Part shown: piece by piece, positions 57,228-60,980 of the stretch | Numbering within the stretch: position 1 is the stretch's first letter | Layout: the number at the start of each line of letters is the position of its first letter | Assembly: GCA_018340805.1 (NCBI GenBank) | Contig: JACMZG010001908.1 | Coordinates: 47,345,265 to 47,409,264, forward strand | Source of the DNA: Microvelia longipes | Lineage: Eukaryota > Arthropoda > Insecta > Hemiptera > Veliidae | Length of the DNA stretch: 64,000 nucleotides | Direction of reading: 5' to 3' | The notes under the pieces: generated by a model | The model's input: only the letters and a program-made list of their open reading frames with translations | The model's database searches: none | Told to the model about the DNA's origin: nothing | Position numbers and translations under genes: made by a program

Positions 57228-58351
57228 AATAATAACATACAGGAGGTGAAAGGATAAAAGATGGGTTGGGAAGTCCAGAGTCATGTTCTAAGTCACTTGG
57301 GACTTCTCAACTTAACCTAACCGCGAAGAAGACAGCAGTTCAATGTTCTCAAAATCCCCTCAAATCTTATCGTTTCACCTCTTGTAAGTTATTATTAAAT
57401 GAAATATTGTTATGTTATACTTTTATTATTTTTCTTTTTTCCTTTACATATTTGTAAAGTTTAAACTTCATTTATATGTTAATCATACATATTATACATG
57501 CATATACAATTTTCGCACGATCAGACATCTTTTTGTAAATTTTCCCTATTGTTTATGAAATAAACAATAGGGTTTGGGACATTAACAAGATAGATTTTTG
57601 TATGCTTAGTTACGCGAACAAATTAAAAAAAAATGACTTTTTGTTGAAAGTACTACTTTAATATATTTTGACGGGTTTACTATTAAAGCGAAGGGGCGTA
57701 ACTCTGTAGGAATATAGTGCAGCTGTCAATTACAGGGGTTTTTTAAAGTATGGTACGCGTACCAATCCTGGTACGTAGAGGTCCAAGGTTTTTCCGCGTA
57801 GGCAGGAAAAAGATACTTTTACTTTACTTTTAGATTTTCCGCACGTACCGTGCGGAAAATCTATTACTTTAGTAAAAAAGTAATAGACTACAAAAATGAA
57901 CGACAAATCGATAAGAATTAAAAATAGTAAAGTCATTTTACGGATTTCCAATATATTTTTAAAAAACATTTTTTTATATTATTTTCTTTTAATTATATTA
58001 ATTATTATCATTACAAATTGATCTGTTACAATAAGTTTCAAAGTAATAAGATAAGATCTTCAGAGTGTTTTAGTCCCTACGAATATTATATCATTCAGAT
58101 AGGTCATGTAGATAGATCATGTAGATAAATAATGAAGATAAATCATGTGTTTGAACGTTTTAGAAACAAGGCCCGAAACGAGTTTAATTAGCTTGTCTAA
58201 ATGCTTTAGCGAATTTTCATCAAAAATTATTTGAAATGACCGAGAGTTTGGTGGTTATGCGAGCTTTATATATCAGCATGAAATACAGAACAGACTTACC
58301 CTGTCCGGCGCCGGTCACTAAAATCCTTTTTCCTTCAAATGTGATTTCCAT
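18740..58351 (-). CDS. DCXR: Dicarbonyl/L-xylulose reductase (short-chain dehydrogenase/reductase)
   Basis: Five exons with matching phases give a complete 246-residue protein: 58351-58300, 23450-23198, 22880-22766, 21746-21536, 18849-18740. The start ATG opens MEITFEGK and the nucleotide-binding TGAGQGIG is residues 13-20; NNAG is 82-85. Asn107, Ser136, Tyr149 and Lys153 (in YCSTK) form the SDR catalytic tetrad and fall at the same numbers as in the vertebrate enzyme. NPTVVMT and the [10 protein letters not shown] end region also match that family, whose usual length is about 244. The family reduces L-xylulose and alpha-dicarbonyls with NADPH as a soluble tetramer; the VSRT stretch after the second strand fits NADPH preference. 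Intron 1 is 34.8 kb and contains the gypsy element in the opposite orientation. Carbonyl reductase-like relatives are the alternative, but the match is close. Confidence 0.93.
19338..19420 (+). repeat. Transposon-end fragment (AGTCTCCCCTC family)
   Basis: Contains CAAAAGTCTCCCCTCTTAAA and a following TTTGAACAGTTAGAT, shared with 51651-51720 on the + strand and 50650-50735 on the - strand. Probably the end of a non-autonomous DNA transposon. Confidence 0.5.
20967..21220 (-). mobile_element. tRNA-derived SINE copy 1 with target-site duplication
   Basis: The element (20977-21210) is flanked by perfect 10-bp direct repeats AACGCTGATA at 20967-20976 and 21211-21220. On the - strand its head reads GCCTCCGTAGACGCGG then a GGTCCAGGGT box-B-like segment, as in tRNA-derived promoters, and it ends in (ATT)n after a GGGCTGAAAGGTCC block. 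Its 3' tail matches the copy at 26987-27207. Non-autonomous; moved by a LINE. Confidence 0.82.
21536..21746 (-). CDS. DCXR: Reductase exon 4 (active-site exon)
   Basis: Between TTTCAG and GTAAAA. Encodes residues 141-210, including Tyr149 and Lys153 in [10 protein letters not shown], the ALELG helix, RVNCVNP and VVMTAMG. Phases 0 and 1 fit its neighbours. Confidence 0.95.
21747..22765 (-). other. Reductase intron 3
   Basis: GTAAAC donor at 22765. Contains one copy of the 312-bp hammerhead-like repeat (about 21885-22290) and short AT runs. No coding signal. Confidence 0.7.
21885..22290 (+). repeat. 312-bp retrozyme-like repeat (copy a)
   Basis: One full unit plus part of the next: the blocks TGCTTGTTACATTTCCTAG and TATTGTGTCAACTGTTCATG occur at about 21910-21965 and again at about 22208-22255, in direct orientation. 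Between them lie the CGGTAAGAGAGCACCGC block and a decayed hammerhead-like core at 22101-22135 with CTCTG...CAGAG arms, GATGA and TAACGAAA. Confidence 0.65.
22766..22880 (-). CDS. DCXR: Reductase exon 3
   Basis: Between TTAACAG and GTAAAC. Encodes residues 103-140: LFNVNVKSV with catalytic Asn107, and SIVNISSQ with catalytic Ser136. Confidence 0.95.
22881..23197 (-). other. Reductase intron 2
   Basis: GTAAGT to TTAACAG, 317 bases, no other feature. The segments AATTGACAGCGTGG (22970) and TCACGCTGTCAACTG (23085) face each other as a loose inverted pair. Confidence 0.7.
23198..23450 (-). CDS. DCXR: Reductase exon 2
   Basis: Acceptor TTTTTACAG, donor GTAAGT. Completes Gly18 and runs to Gln102 (split). 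Includes IGRGLAKKL of the Rossmann fold, VVAVSRT after the second strand, LDSLKSECP, and LVNNAG at 80-85. Confidence 0.95.
23520..23595. repeat. AT microsatellite
   Basis: (AT)n with TA-rich flanks, about 70 bases upstream (gene sense) of the exon 2 acceptor. Confidence 0.9.
23860..24410 (+). repeat. Module A of the composite repeat (+ strand copy, interrupted)
   Basis: Contains GTATATAGGAAAAGTATT, ATCCGAAACTGGG, CACAAAGTTGTCTG, GTTATCATCGTAGCTCC, GAGAGTTGAA, ACCCGCAATTGAG and AATTCGGTACAAGTATATACC in the same order as 54190-54680. It stops near 24390 and its natural continuation, the 5S-derived part, appears at 28985, on the far side of a large inverted repeat. Confidence 0.72.
25200..25620 (-). 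repeat. 312-bp retrozyme-like repeat (copy b, left arm)
   Basis: Direct-repeat ends: the block with ATATAACTG and GAGAGACACCTAG occurs at about 25250 and 25562, 312 bases apart. The - strand hammerhead-like core is at 25373-25407: CTGATAA, GTTA/TGAC as stem II, and GAAA. Confidence 0.65.
25921..27502. other. Spacer between the foldback arms
   Basis: Non-coding. Contains a poly-C run of about 18 (26346-26368), a cluster of TTGAATCAACT/GAATCAAGTTGA-like short repeats at 26160-26290, and a tRNA-derived SINE (26987-27207). Confidence 0.6.
26975..27219 (-). mobile_element. tRNA-derived SINE copy 2 with target-site duplication
   Basis: The element (26987-27207) is bounded by perfect 12-bp repeats GTATTCTATTAC at 26975-26986 and 27208-27219. 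The - strand head reads GCCTCCGTGGCCGAGG then TTAAGGCGTTAGTC, close to the 5' half of a tRNA-Ser-type gene (A box), with a box-B-like GGTTACGC further on and an (ATT)n end. It inserted into the foldback spacer, so it is younger than the foldback. Confidence 0.87.
27780..28170 (+). repeat. 312-bp retrozyme-like repeat (copy c, right arm)
   Basis: Mirror copy of the left-arm unit. The hammerhead-like core is at 27995-28040 on the + strand: GTC, GGCACC, CTGATAA, GTTA/TGAC around AACG, and GAAA. The stem III complement is weakened here. Confidence 0.65.
28985..29205 (+). repeat. 5S-rRNA-derived composite repeat, 3' part (copy 4)
   Basis: 29003-29057 resembles the 5S rRNA internal control region: GATCAT, AAAGTTAAGCAGCG (A box), GCGTGGTCAGT and a GAGTGAACGC C-box-like end. 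Tail units follow: GAGGACGAGTGCAGCGAGT at 29087 and GAGGATAAGCGTTGCGAATC at 29148, then GATGAGGAATAGTTC. Its missing module A lies at 23860-24410. Confidence 0.72.
29206..31488. other. Intronic stretch left of the gypsy element
   Basis: Contains a head-to-head pair of 312-bp repeat fragments (29945-30320) and a - strand module A fragment (31130-31290, with TAGAAAGTTGAAGTTTCGC and a CTGTGTCACGC region). The frame at 31159-31410 is chance. Nothing else recognised. Confidence 0.55.
29945..30320. repeat. Head-to-head 312-bp repeat fragments (copy d)
   Basis: 29975-30100 is in - orientation (CTAGGAACTGTTTTATCATT block), while 30130-30320 is in + orientation (CTCGGTAGTATCAAGTGAT, then GAGTTCAGGCTCTGTT, then a perfect CTGATGA box at 30297-30303). 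The GAAA side is lost in this copy. Confidence 0.6.
31489..31492 (+). repeat. Target-site duplication, left (AAAC)
   Basis: AAAC precedes the 5' LTR and recurs at 41376-41379 directly after the 3' LTR, as expected for a 4-bp integrase cut. Confidence 0.8.
31493..32886 (+). repeat. 5' LTR
   Basis: Begins TGTAACAATTAATTTGGGG and ends TTTTTAGGTTACA (TG...CA). It matches 39988-41375 along its whole length. A strong 13-bp-arm hairpin lies inside at 32234-32265. GATCAGTACTG at about 32047 resembles an arthropod initiator, a possible transcription start. Confidence 0.96.
32234..32265. other. Perfect hairpin inside 5' LTR
   Basis: Arms ATGATTTATGATC (32234-32246) and GATCATAAATCAT (32253-32265) around GGAGTA. 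The same hairpin is at 40726-40757 in the 3' LTR with loop GGAGCA, so the arms are kept while the loop varies. Confidence 0.85.
32888..32911 (+). other. Primer binding site, tRNA-Lys type
   Basis: Directly after the 5' LTR, TAGCGCCCAA then ACGTGGGG resembles the complement of the 3' end of the tRNA-Lys that primes many elements (TGGCGCCCAACGTGGGG). It differs by A for G at the second base and one extra base in the middle. Confidence 0.72.
32912..34711 (+). other. Long untranslated leader of the gypsy element
   Basis: About 1.8 kb of T-rich sequence with no domain-bearing frame. Short frames at 32922-33149, 33284-33529, 33747-33968 and 33990-34217 show no motif. Such leaders are usual in long arthropod gypsy elements. 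Confidence 0.7.
34712..36714 (+). pseudogene. gag: Broken gag of the gypsy element
   Basis: Starts [19 protein letters not shown], a SAP-like N-terminus often seen in arthropod gypsy Gag. The frame changes near 34930, reaches a stop at about 35188, and passes through an acidic/Lys-rich and then Ser-rich linker (35200-35760). The capsid-like region (35773-36351) has [18 protein letters not shown] and [12 protein letters not shown] and stops at 36349-36351. The nucleocapsid resumes in the same frame by 36481, with a CX2CX4HX4C zinc knuckle at 36553-36594 and more Cys pairs, then stops at 36714. It is not translatable as one protein in this copy. Confidence 0.9.
36777..37127 (+). pseudogene. pol: Aspartic protease segment of gypsy pol
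   Basis: In the third forward frame. The active-site DSGAS is at 36900-36914 after ILGL; about 110 residues are open, then a stop at 37125-37127. The following sequence continues in another frame. The retroviral-type protease would cleave Gag-Pol. Confidence 0.9.
37128..38946 (+). pseudogene. pol: Reverse transcriptase and RNase H of gypsy pol
   Basis: 37141-37983 carries the [31 protein letters not shown], and YLDD (37807-37818) as the catalytic box. The frame shifts near 37970 and again near 38200 and 38300. RNase H parts are visible as [10 protein letters not shown] (about 38250), [13 protein letters not shown], and [11 protein letters not shown] spacer and the first histidines of the H2C2 integrase zinc region (HLGTFK) follow; the second part of that motif is lost to a frame change near 38860. 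Confidence 0.93.
38947..39854 (+). pseudogene. pol: Integrase core and C-terminal part of gypsy pol
   Basis: The DDE triad is present: Asp at 39022-39024 (ISADLMGP), Asp at 39202-39204 (ADNGPQF), Glu at 39307-39309 (NPTERYNRT). The frame breaks near 39685, after [10 protein letters not shown], and the C-terminal segment resumes in another frame, ending TAG 39852-39854. No chromodomain was recognised. Confidence 0.93.
39970..39987 (+). other. Polypurine tract
   Basis: CAAGGAGGGATTTCAT immediately before the 3' LTR; the purine run AAGGAGGGA is the likely plus-strand primer. Confidence 0.7.
39988..41375 (+). repeat. 3' LTR
   Basis: 1388 bases, matching the 5' LTR. Visible differences are mostly length changes in short runs (for example in the T-runs near 40037 and 40380) plus a handful of substitutions. 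Confidence 0.96.
40726..40757. other. Perfect hairpin inside 3' LTR
   Basis: Same 13-base arms as in the 5' LTR, loop GGAGCA (40739-40744). Confidence 0.85.
41376..41379 (+). repeat. Target-site duplication, right (AAAC)
   Basis: Second copy of the 4-bp duplication created on insertion. Confidence 0.8.
41423..41555 (+). repeat. 30-bp tandem repeat next to the 3' LTR
   Basis: 4.3 units at an exact 30-bp period, each with AAAGTACTTACTTTATACTA. It starts about 45 bases past the insertion site. Confidence 0.92.
41556..42595. other. Intronic stretch right of the gypsy element
   Basis: AT-rich with no coding signal. A short GCGCTTTG...CAAAGCGC hairpin is present at about 42161-42178. Confidence 0.5.
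42596..42706 (+). mobile_element. Penelope-like terminal remnant with hammerhead-like core
   Basis: CTGAAGA (42613-42619), CTTCC/GGAAG pairing as stem II, GAAA (42639-42642), and ACGTC (42642-42646), where self-complementary ACGT could act as stem III only between two RNA copies. It is followed by CTACATTGATGCAGTCACC, also present at 10450-10490. The arrangement is that of Penelope-like element ends. A good stem I was not found. Confidence 0.55.
42707..43165 (-). mobile_element. 5'-truncated non-LTR retrotransposon (LINE), C-terminal end
   Basis: On the - strand, 43095-42802 encodes a peptide with [21 protein letters not shown] and a [17 protein letters not shown] end, the usual C-terminal pattern of insect LINE ORF2 proteins, followed by a short 3' UTR and a (TAAA)n tail at 42725-42708. 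It lies against the Penelope-like remnant. Confidence 0.8.
43166..44640. other. Intronic stretch without recognised genes
   Basis: AT-rich. A GTAGTAGTAGTA run at 43542 and the related segment with CCTTTTCACCCACC were noted. An inverted pair AAAGAACGTGT (44431) / ACACGTTCTTTAAAG (44462) flanks a short spacer. Confidence 0.45.
44643..44674. other. Strong hairpin
   Basis: Arms TGGGGCCGAAACG and CGTTTCGGCTCCA around CTGCTT; 13 pairs with one G-T. Isolated GC-rich structure in AT-rich DNA. Confidence 0.8.
44675..46098. other. Intronic stretch, possible repeat debris
   Basis: No gene. Segment 45520-45790 is more GC-rich than its surroundings and contains GGTCTCGACCGGGATTGAAC, loosely like a tRNA T-arm region, which may be old SINE sequence. 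Confidence 0.4.
46099..46137. other. Strong hairpin
   Basis: Arms TTGGACCCTTGCTGGTA and TACCAGCAAGGGGCCAA, 17 bases each with one wobble, around CGTGC. It sits in a locally GC-rich patch (46060-46165). Confidence 0.85.
46138..47885. other. Intronic stretch with short repeats
   Basis: Three to four copies of GAGCATTTGCCT at 46776-46835 make an 18-bp repeat. A palindrome ATAATATATAAT/ATTATATATTAT at about 47519-47544 and GT-rich runs around 47460-47600 follow. Frames at 46800-46994, 47235-47513 and 47434-47622 have no motif. Confidence 0.45.
47700..47916 (+). mobile_element. Probable LINE 3' end with (ATTTG)n tail
   Basis: An AATAAA at 47886-47891 is followed by four ATTTG/GATTT units (47898-47916), a tail type common to insect non-LTR elements. 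No coding part was recognised directly upstream. Confidence 0.5.
48147..48233 (+). pseudogene. LINE ORF2 C-terminal remnant
   Basis: 29 codons ending TAA. They include [19 protein letters not shown] and a following KVSL, which is the pattern at the end of many insect LINE polymerases (LYN-LP followed by a charged helix). Too short to classify. Confidence 0.6.
48234..49199. other. Intronic stretch without recognised features
   Basis: AT-rich and non-coding; nothing further seen. Confidence 0.4.
49200..49360 (-). repeat. Module A fragment (- strand copy)
   Basis: Carries the CCGAAACCTGAATT, GAGTGGTCTTCAAAAAGC and TGTCTATCTGG blocks (read on the - strand) of the composite family. It ends about 15 bases before the CACTGAG terminus. 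Confidence 0.5.
49760..49960 (+). repeat. Irregular repeats of a TTTCTGGTA motif
   Basis: At least five occurrences of CTTTCTGGTA or CTTTTTGGTA followed by TACTATA-like sequence, spaced about 20-30 bases. Lies just before the foldback inside the CACTGAG element. Confidence 0.6.
49982..50229. repeat. Foldback with arms of about 100 bp
   Basis: Left arm 49982-50083 and right arm 50131-50229 share GTGTCAGATGTGCACTTAGT and ATGTTTATATTTAACAAAGA in inverted order, with a 47-base loop. Can form a long hairpin RNA. Confidence 0.85.
50465..50735 (-). repeat. AGTCTCCCC-type repeat, - strand copy
   Basis: Read on the - strand it begins AGGGTGGTCCAAAGTCTCCC and contains GTTTCATTAAAT's complement, AAGGGAACTTCGTTTTG and an ACATTTTGGATTCTAGAG end. 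Inverted relative to 51651-51885. Confidence 0.7.
50739..50781. other. AT-rich palindrome
   Basis: Arms of about 18-20 bases, CATATTTATT...AATAAATATG with ACTTAATT/AATTAAGT inside; one G/T mismatch per arm. Confidence 0.75.
51651..51885 (+). repeat. AGTCTCCCC-type repeat, + strand copy
   Basis: Begins ACAGGGTGGTCTAAAAGTCT and contains GGAACTTCGTTTTGATGGTG and GGATTCTAGAGATGAATAGA. Related fragments are at 19338 and 20730-20910. The terminal sequence resembles inverted-repeat ends of Tc1/mariner-like elements. Confidence 0.7.
52505..54189. other. Intronic stretch
   Basis: No gene. 53170-53300 shares ATTGTGTTCCCAAGAAACATC and related blocks with the start of module A (+ strand). TCTTGAATAAAGGGGATGA at 53307 also occurs at 30316, so it is another dispersed fragment. 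Confidence 0.5.
54190..54965 (+). repeat. Composite repeat, most complete copy (module A + 5S-derived + tail)
   Basis: Module A: 54190-54720. 5S-derived part: 54736-54793, with GATCATAAAAGTTAAGCAGC (A box and before) and TATGGGTGACCGCTGAG (C box). Tail units: GAGGACGAGCAAAGCGAGTC at 54822, GAGGACGAGCGAAGAGAGTT at 54883 and GAGGATGAGCGTAGCAAATC at 54914, then GATGAGGAAAAGTTCGGAGG. This is the reference order for the other copies. Confidence 0.8.
54966..55849. other. Intronic stretch
   Basis: Non-coding. An imperfect inverted pair surrounds 55250-55370 (AATGTATAACATTAAAATTGG and its near complement). Nothing else recognised. Confidence 0.45.
55850..56650 (+). repeat. Diverged module A copy
   Basis: Shares CTGAGTGGTTTTTACTAAGT, GTGTGTCTGTTATCATGACAG, a GGAGAGATAAAAC block and an AAAATTTGGTACCAGTGT end with module A. 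The start is degraded and no 5S part follows. Confidence 0.55.
57080..57100. other. Short perfect hairpin
   Basis: CCGCAAGA and TCTTGCGG around TGGCC. Confidence 0.8.
57149..57222. repeat. (AT)n microsatellite
   Basis: About 36 uninterrupted TA repeats, the longest pure microsatellite in the window, in intron 1 about 1.1 kb from exon 1. Confidence 0.97.
57544..57572. other. Perfect hairpin
   Basis: 13-base arms CCCTATTGTTTAT and ATAAACAATAGGG around GAA. Confidence 0.85.
57832..57887. other. Two adjoining perfect hairpins
   Basis: First: AGATTTTCCGCACG (57832-57845) and its complement (57849-57862) around TAC. Second: TCTATTACTTT (57860-57870) and its complement (57877-57887) around AGTAAA; the two share three bases, so they compete or stack. 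Confidence 0.85.
58088..58150 (+). repeat. Short 15-bp tandem repeat
   Basis: Four copies of a unit like GATCATGTAGATAAA with substitutions, about 150 bases from the exon 1 donor. Confidence 0.6.
58300..58351 (-). CDS. DCXR: Reductase exon 1 (start codon)
   Basis: ATG is the complement of 58349-58351; 17 codons plus one base run to donor GTAAGT (complement of 58294-58299). It encodes [18 protein letters not shown] when joined to exon 2. The start is chosen because it gives the family's usual N-terminal length; CAAGATC precedes it. Confidence 0.93.
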
Positions 58352-58436
58352 GATCTTGTTTTTATATCAACAACGCGTCTATCGTCAGGGATTTGAAAGC
58401 AAATATGATGTGCCTTAGTATTAAAATTGAAATTAT

Positions 58437-58442
58437 CACTGA
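58437..58442 (-). promoter_or_regulatory. Possible initiator of the reductase gene
   Basis: TCAGTG on the - strand, about 86 bases before the ATG, fits the arthropod initiator consensus TCAGT. No clear TATA box lies 25-35 bases further upstream. Confidence 0.35.
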
Positions 58443-60540
58443 ACGATAGACAGTGTTATCTGAGTAGCGTTACTCAAGGTCAGTATGTTCCCCCTCTACG
58501 GCTCTGCCTTTACAATTGTCACATCTACTTAACATACTGTTCTATATCATCAAACCCGGTACATTATCGAATTAATAAATTATAATATCCTCTAATCTTC
58601 AAAAATCTTCAAGTGCGTGTGCGTGTATGGTAAGTGGAAATGATTAGATGGGTCTAAAAATATGTTTCTCGAATGCTCTTAAAACAGTAGTATTGTTAGT
58701 ACTTGAGATATCAAATCCACTTTGGGTTTTAATATTTCTCACCTACTACCGTAGGTCTATAGAAAAGTATTGTGTTCAACCAAAAATCCGAAACCGAGAT
58801 GTCAACACAACATAAACATCTGTTGTGACAAGATTTTGAAGTTATCAGTGTTTTCATTACATGATGTGTGTGGGTGTGCCTTGCAAAACTGAGTTAAGTA
58901 TAAAAAAATTGAGACTTGAAAGAAAATTGATACTTTAAAGTCTTGTTGTACTCCCAGGAAAATGTTTTTAGGCCATTTTATCCTATTTTTTGAGTCACCA
59001 AAAATTTAATAGAAATATAATCAATCGAAAATTTAATCATCGAGTTGAAATTTAAAGGTAATACATTCTTTTAGTGACTAAAGTATCCACTAAATTTCAT
59101 TTTATTATTGACCGCCATCTTGAAAATATTGACTTTTAGATTTTTAATCTTTTGCATTCTATTGTAACGGCTGTTTGGTATATGTATATGAACAAGTGGA
59201 AAATAATTGATAAATGCTTAACTTTAGGTTTAAAAGTTGTTTGGCAATAATATATATTTACTAGCGCGATCATTAAATTAAATCATTATTAAATCACTAT
59301 ACAACTTTATCGATCGATCTTGTTAACTGACGACAATTTTTGTCGTCAATATGATGACAAAGTGTATGGTATAGGCAAGTGATAACAGGCTCGACCTGTA
59401 ACAGTCATGGTAAGATTGAACCTAAATTGGGCCGCAACCCCCAAACCAAGAAAATCCACGACTAGGGTCACTCACAGGGTGAATTCAGGAAAACTATGCA
59501 TTTTAAGAAAGAATAAATTTTAAAGGAGATAGAGAAACAAGAACATTTGACCAACAGGACGCAAGGAATTTACAACAGCTATAGATTGGACAATAGGACA
59601 GACTAAAGACAGATGAGGATGACTATTTAGTTTGAAAGTCGGTTTTGTCAATAAATATATATTAAGTGGAGACATCTTTCTTTTCTCCCTACTTTGGAAC
59701 TCTACAGGATTTTACTATCATAAAATATCATAAAACCTGTTTATCAAAATCATAACAGATCTTTATTTGAGATTTTTCATCTGATTTTGAAACGTATTTG
59801 TAAATTTTGAATAATTTCAATTCTATCTAAGTACATGTCTATTAGTTTCCTTAAATAAACATAGTTAATTACTTTTTCATTTAGATTAAAAGAGCTTGAG
59901 AAAATAAATAATGAAGCCCTCAGATTTATAATACACGTTTTTATTGAATATTGCTTCAAATTTTAAATAAAAGGTCACATGAATTTTTATTTGCTTTATG
60001 CCCCCTTTTATTTTTTTAATTTGCTCTGTAATTAAAATCGTCGGAAAAATCTTTTTCCAATTTTATATTTGTTCTTTTTAATTGGTATTTTTCGTTATAT
60101 TAATTAAAACAGATATTATTTTATATCTTTTTGTAGCTGTTTCGATTAGTTATTGTAATGAAAGGCTTTTTTTTGTCGTATATTTTTTCATGGAATGGGC
60201 TTTTTGACATTATAATTGGTTGACGCTTTGTGACTGTCTCTTTAATTTCAAATTCGGGCGGGTATGGAAAGACTTATAATTCCAGCTACGATAAACCAAA
60301 AAAAACTAAATTCCCGATCATATATATTAATGGGATATACTGCCAAATGTTACCTACTGTTACCTTTGTTACCATATGTTACCTGACCCGTACGGGAAGA
60401 AAGTGTTTTCAAAATTTGTACCCATAGAACCTTTAACATGGACAATGGACATATTTTTATCTATAGCACTTAATAATACTACTTATTAATATACTTATTA
60501 ATACTATTTAAAGTTTTGTAAAATGTGAATAGTTGACGCC
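58443..60540. other. Region upstream of the reductase gene
   Basis: No gene recognised. A module A start fragment lies at 58740-58860 (+ strand). A perfect 9-base-arm hairpin TGACGACAA/TTGTCGTCA around TTT is at 59328-59348. Confidence 0.5.
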
Positions 60541-60544
60541 TGTA

Positions 60545-60975
60545 AAAATGCAGCTATAAAAAAGCTATGCTACATCTAGGAACTGTTTCATCATTCGAAA
60601 ATCGTCATTATTGATGGCTCGACAAATGTGATGTCCCACTCTGTTTCGTTACGTCTAACTCATCTGGGCGCCGACAGAGCCTGAACTCTGCTCTTTACTT
60701 GAAACTAAGAAGAATGTATAGTGACGTATTTTCCAAAGGCGAGCTGTACTCTCTCACCGCCACCATGCTAGGCAAGCAAAATTTATATCATTCGATACTA
60801 CAGGGTTTTGCAAAATATTAATAGTAGAGTATGAATAAGAGAGTGATTATGTGTGACGTAATGAAACAAAGTGGGACATAGTATTATGTCGAAGCATTAG
60901 TAATGACGAATATCGAATGATGAAACAGTTCTCAGATGTAAAATAGCTTTTTGCTTGTCACATTTCCTAGGTGTC
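60545..60975. repeat. 312-bp retrozyme-like repeat, head-to-head pair (copy e)
   Basis: 60565-60800 is in - orientation and holds the best hammerhead-like core of the window. 60845-60960 is in + orientation and repeats GTGGGACATA, TGACGAATATCGAATGATG and TCACATTTCCTAGGTGTC. The pairing of outer blocks (ACATCTAGGAACTGTTTCAT and its complement) makes it a foldback. Confidence 0.7.
60639..60679 (-). ncRNA. Hammerhead-ribozyme-like core (best copy)
   Basis: Reading the - strand: CTCTGT (60679-60674) pairs with ACAGAG (60644-60639) as a 6-bp stem III. The cleavage-site triplet is GTC, with C at 60673. GGCGCC (60672-60667) is a self-complementary minimal stem I. The core box is CAGATGA (60666-60660), where the consensus has CTGATGA. 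Stem II is GTTA/TAAC around GACG (60659-60648). GAAA closes the core. All parts are contiguous with no spare bases. Other copies keep the T of CTGATGA. Stem I is too short to fold alone, so pairing between two copies would be needed. Confidence 0.5.
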
Positions 60976-60980
60976 CCTTA

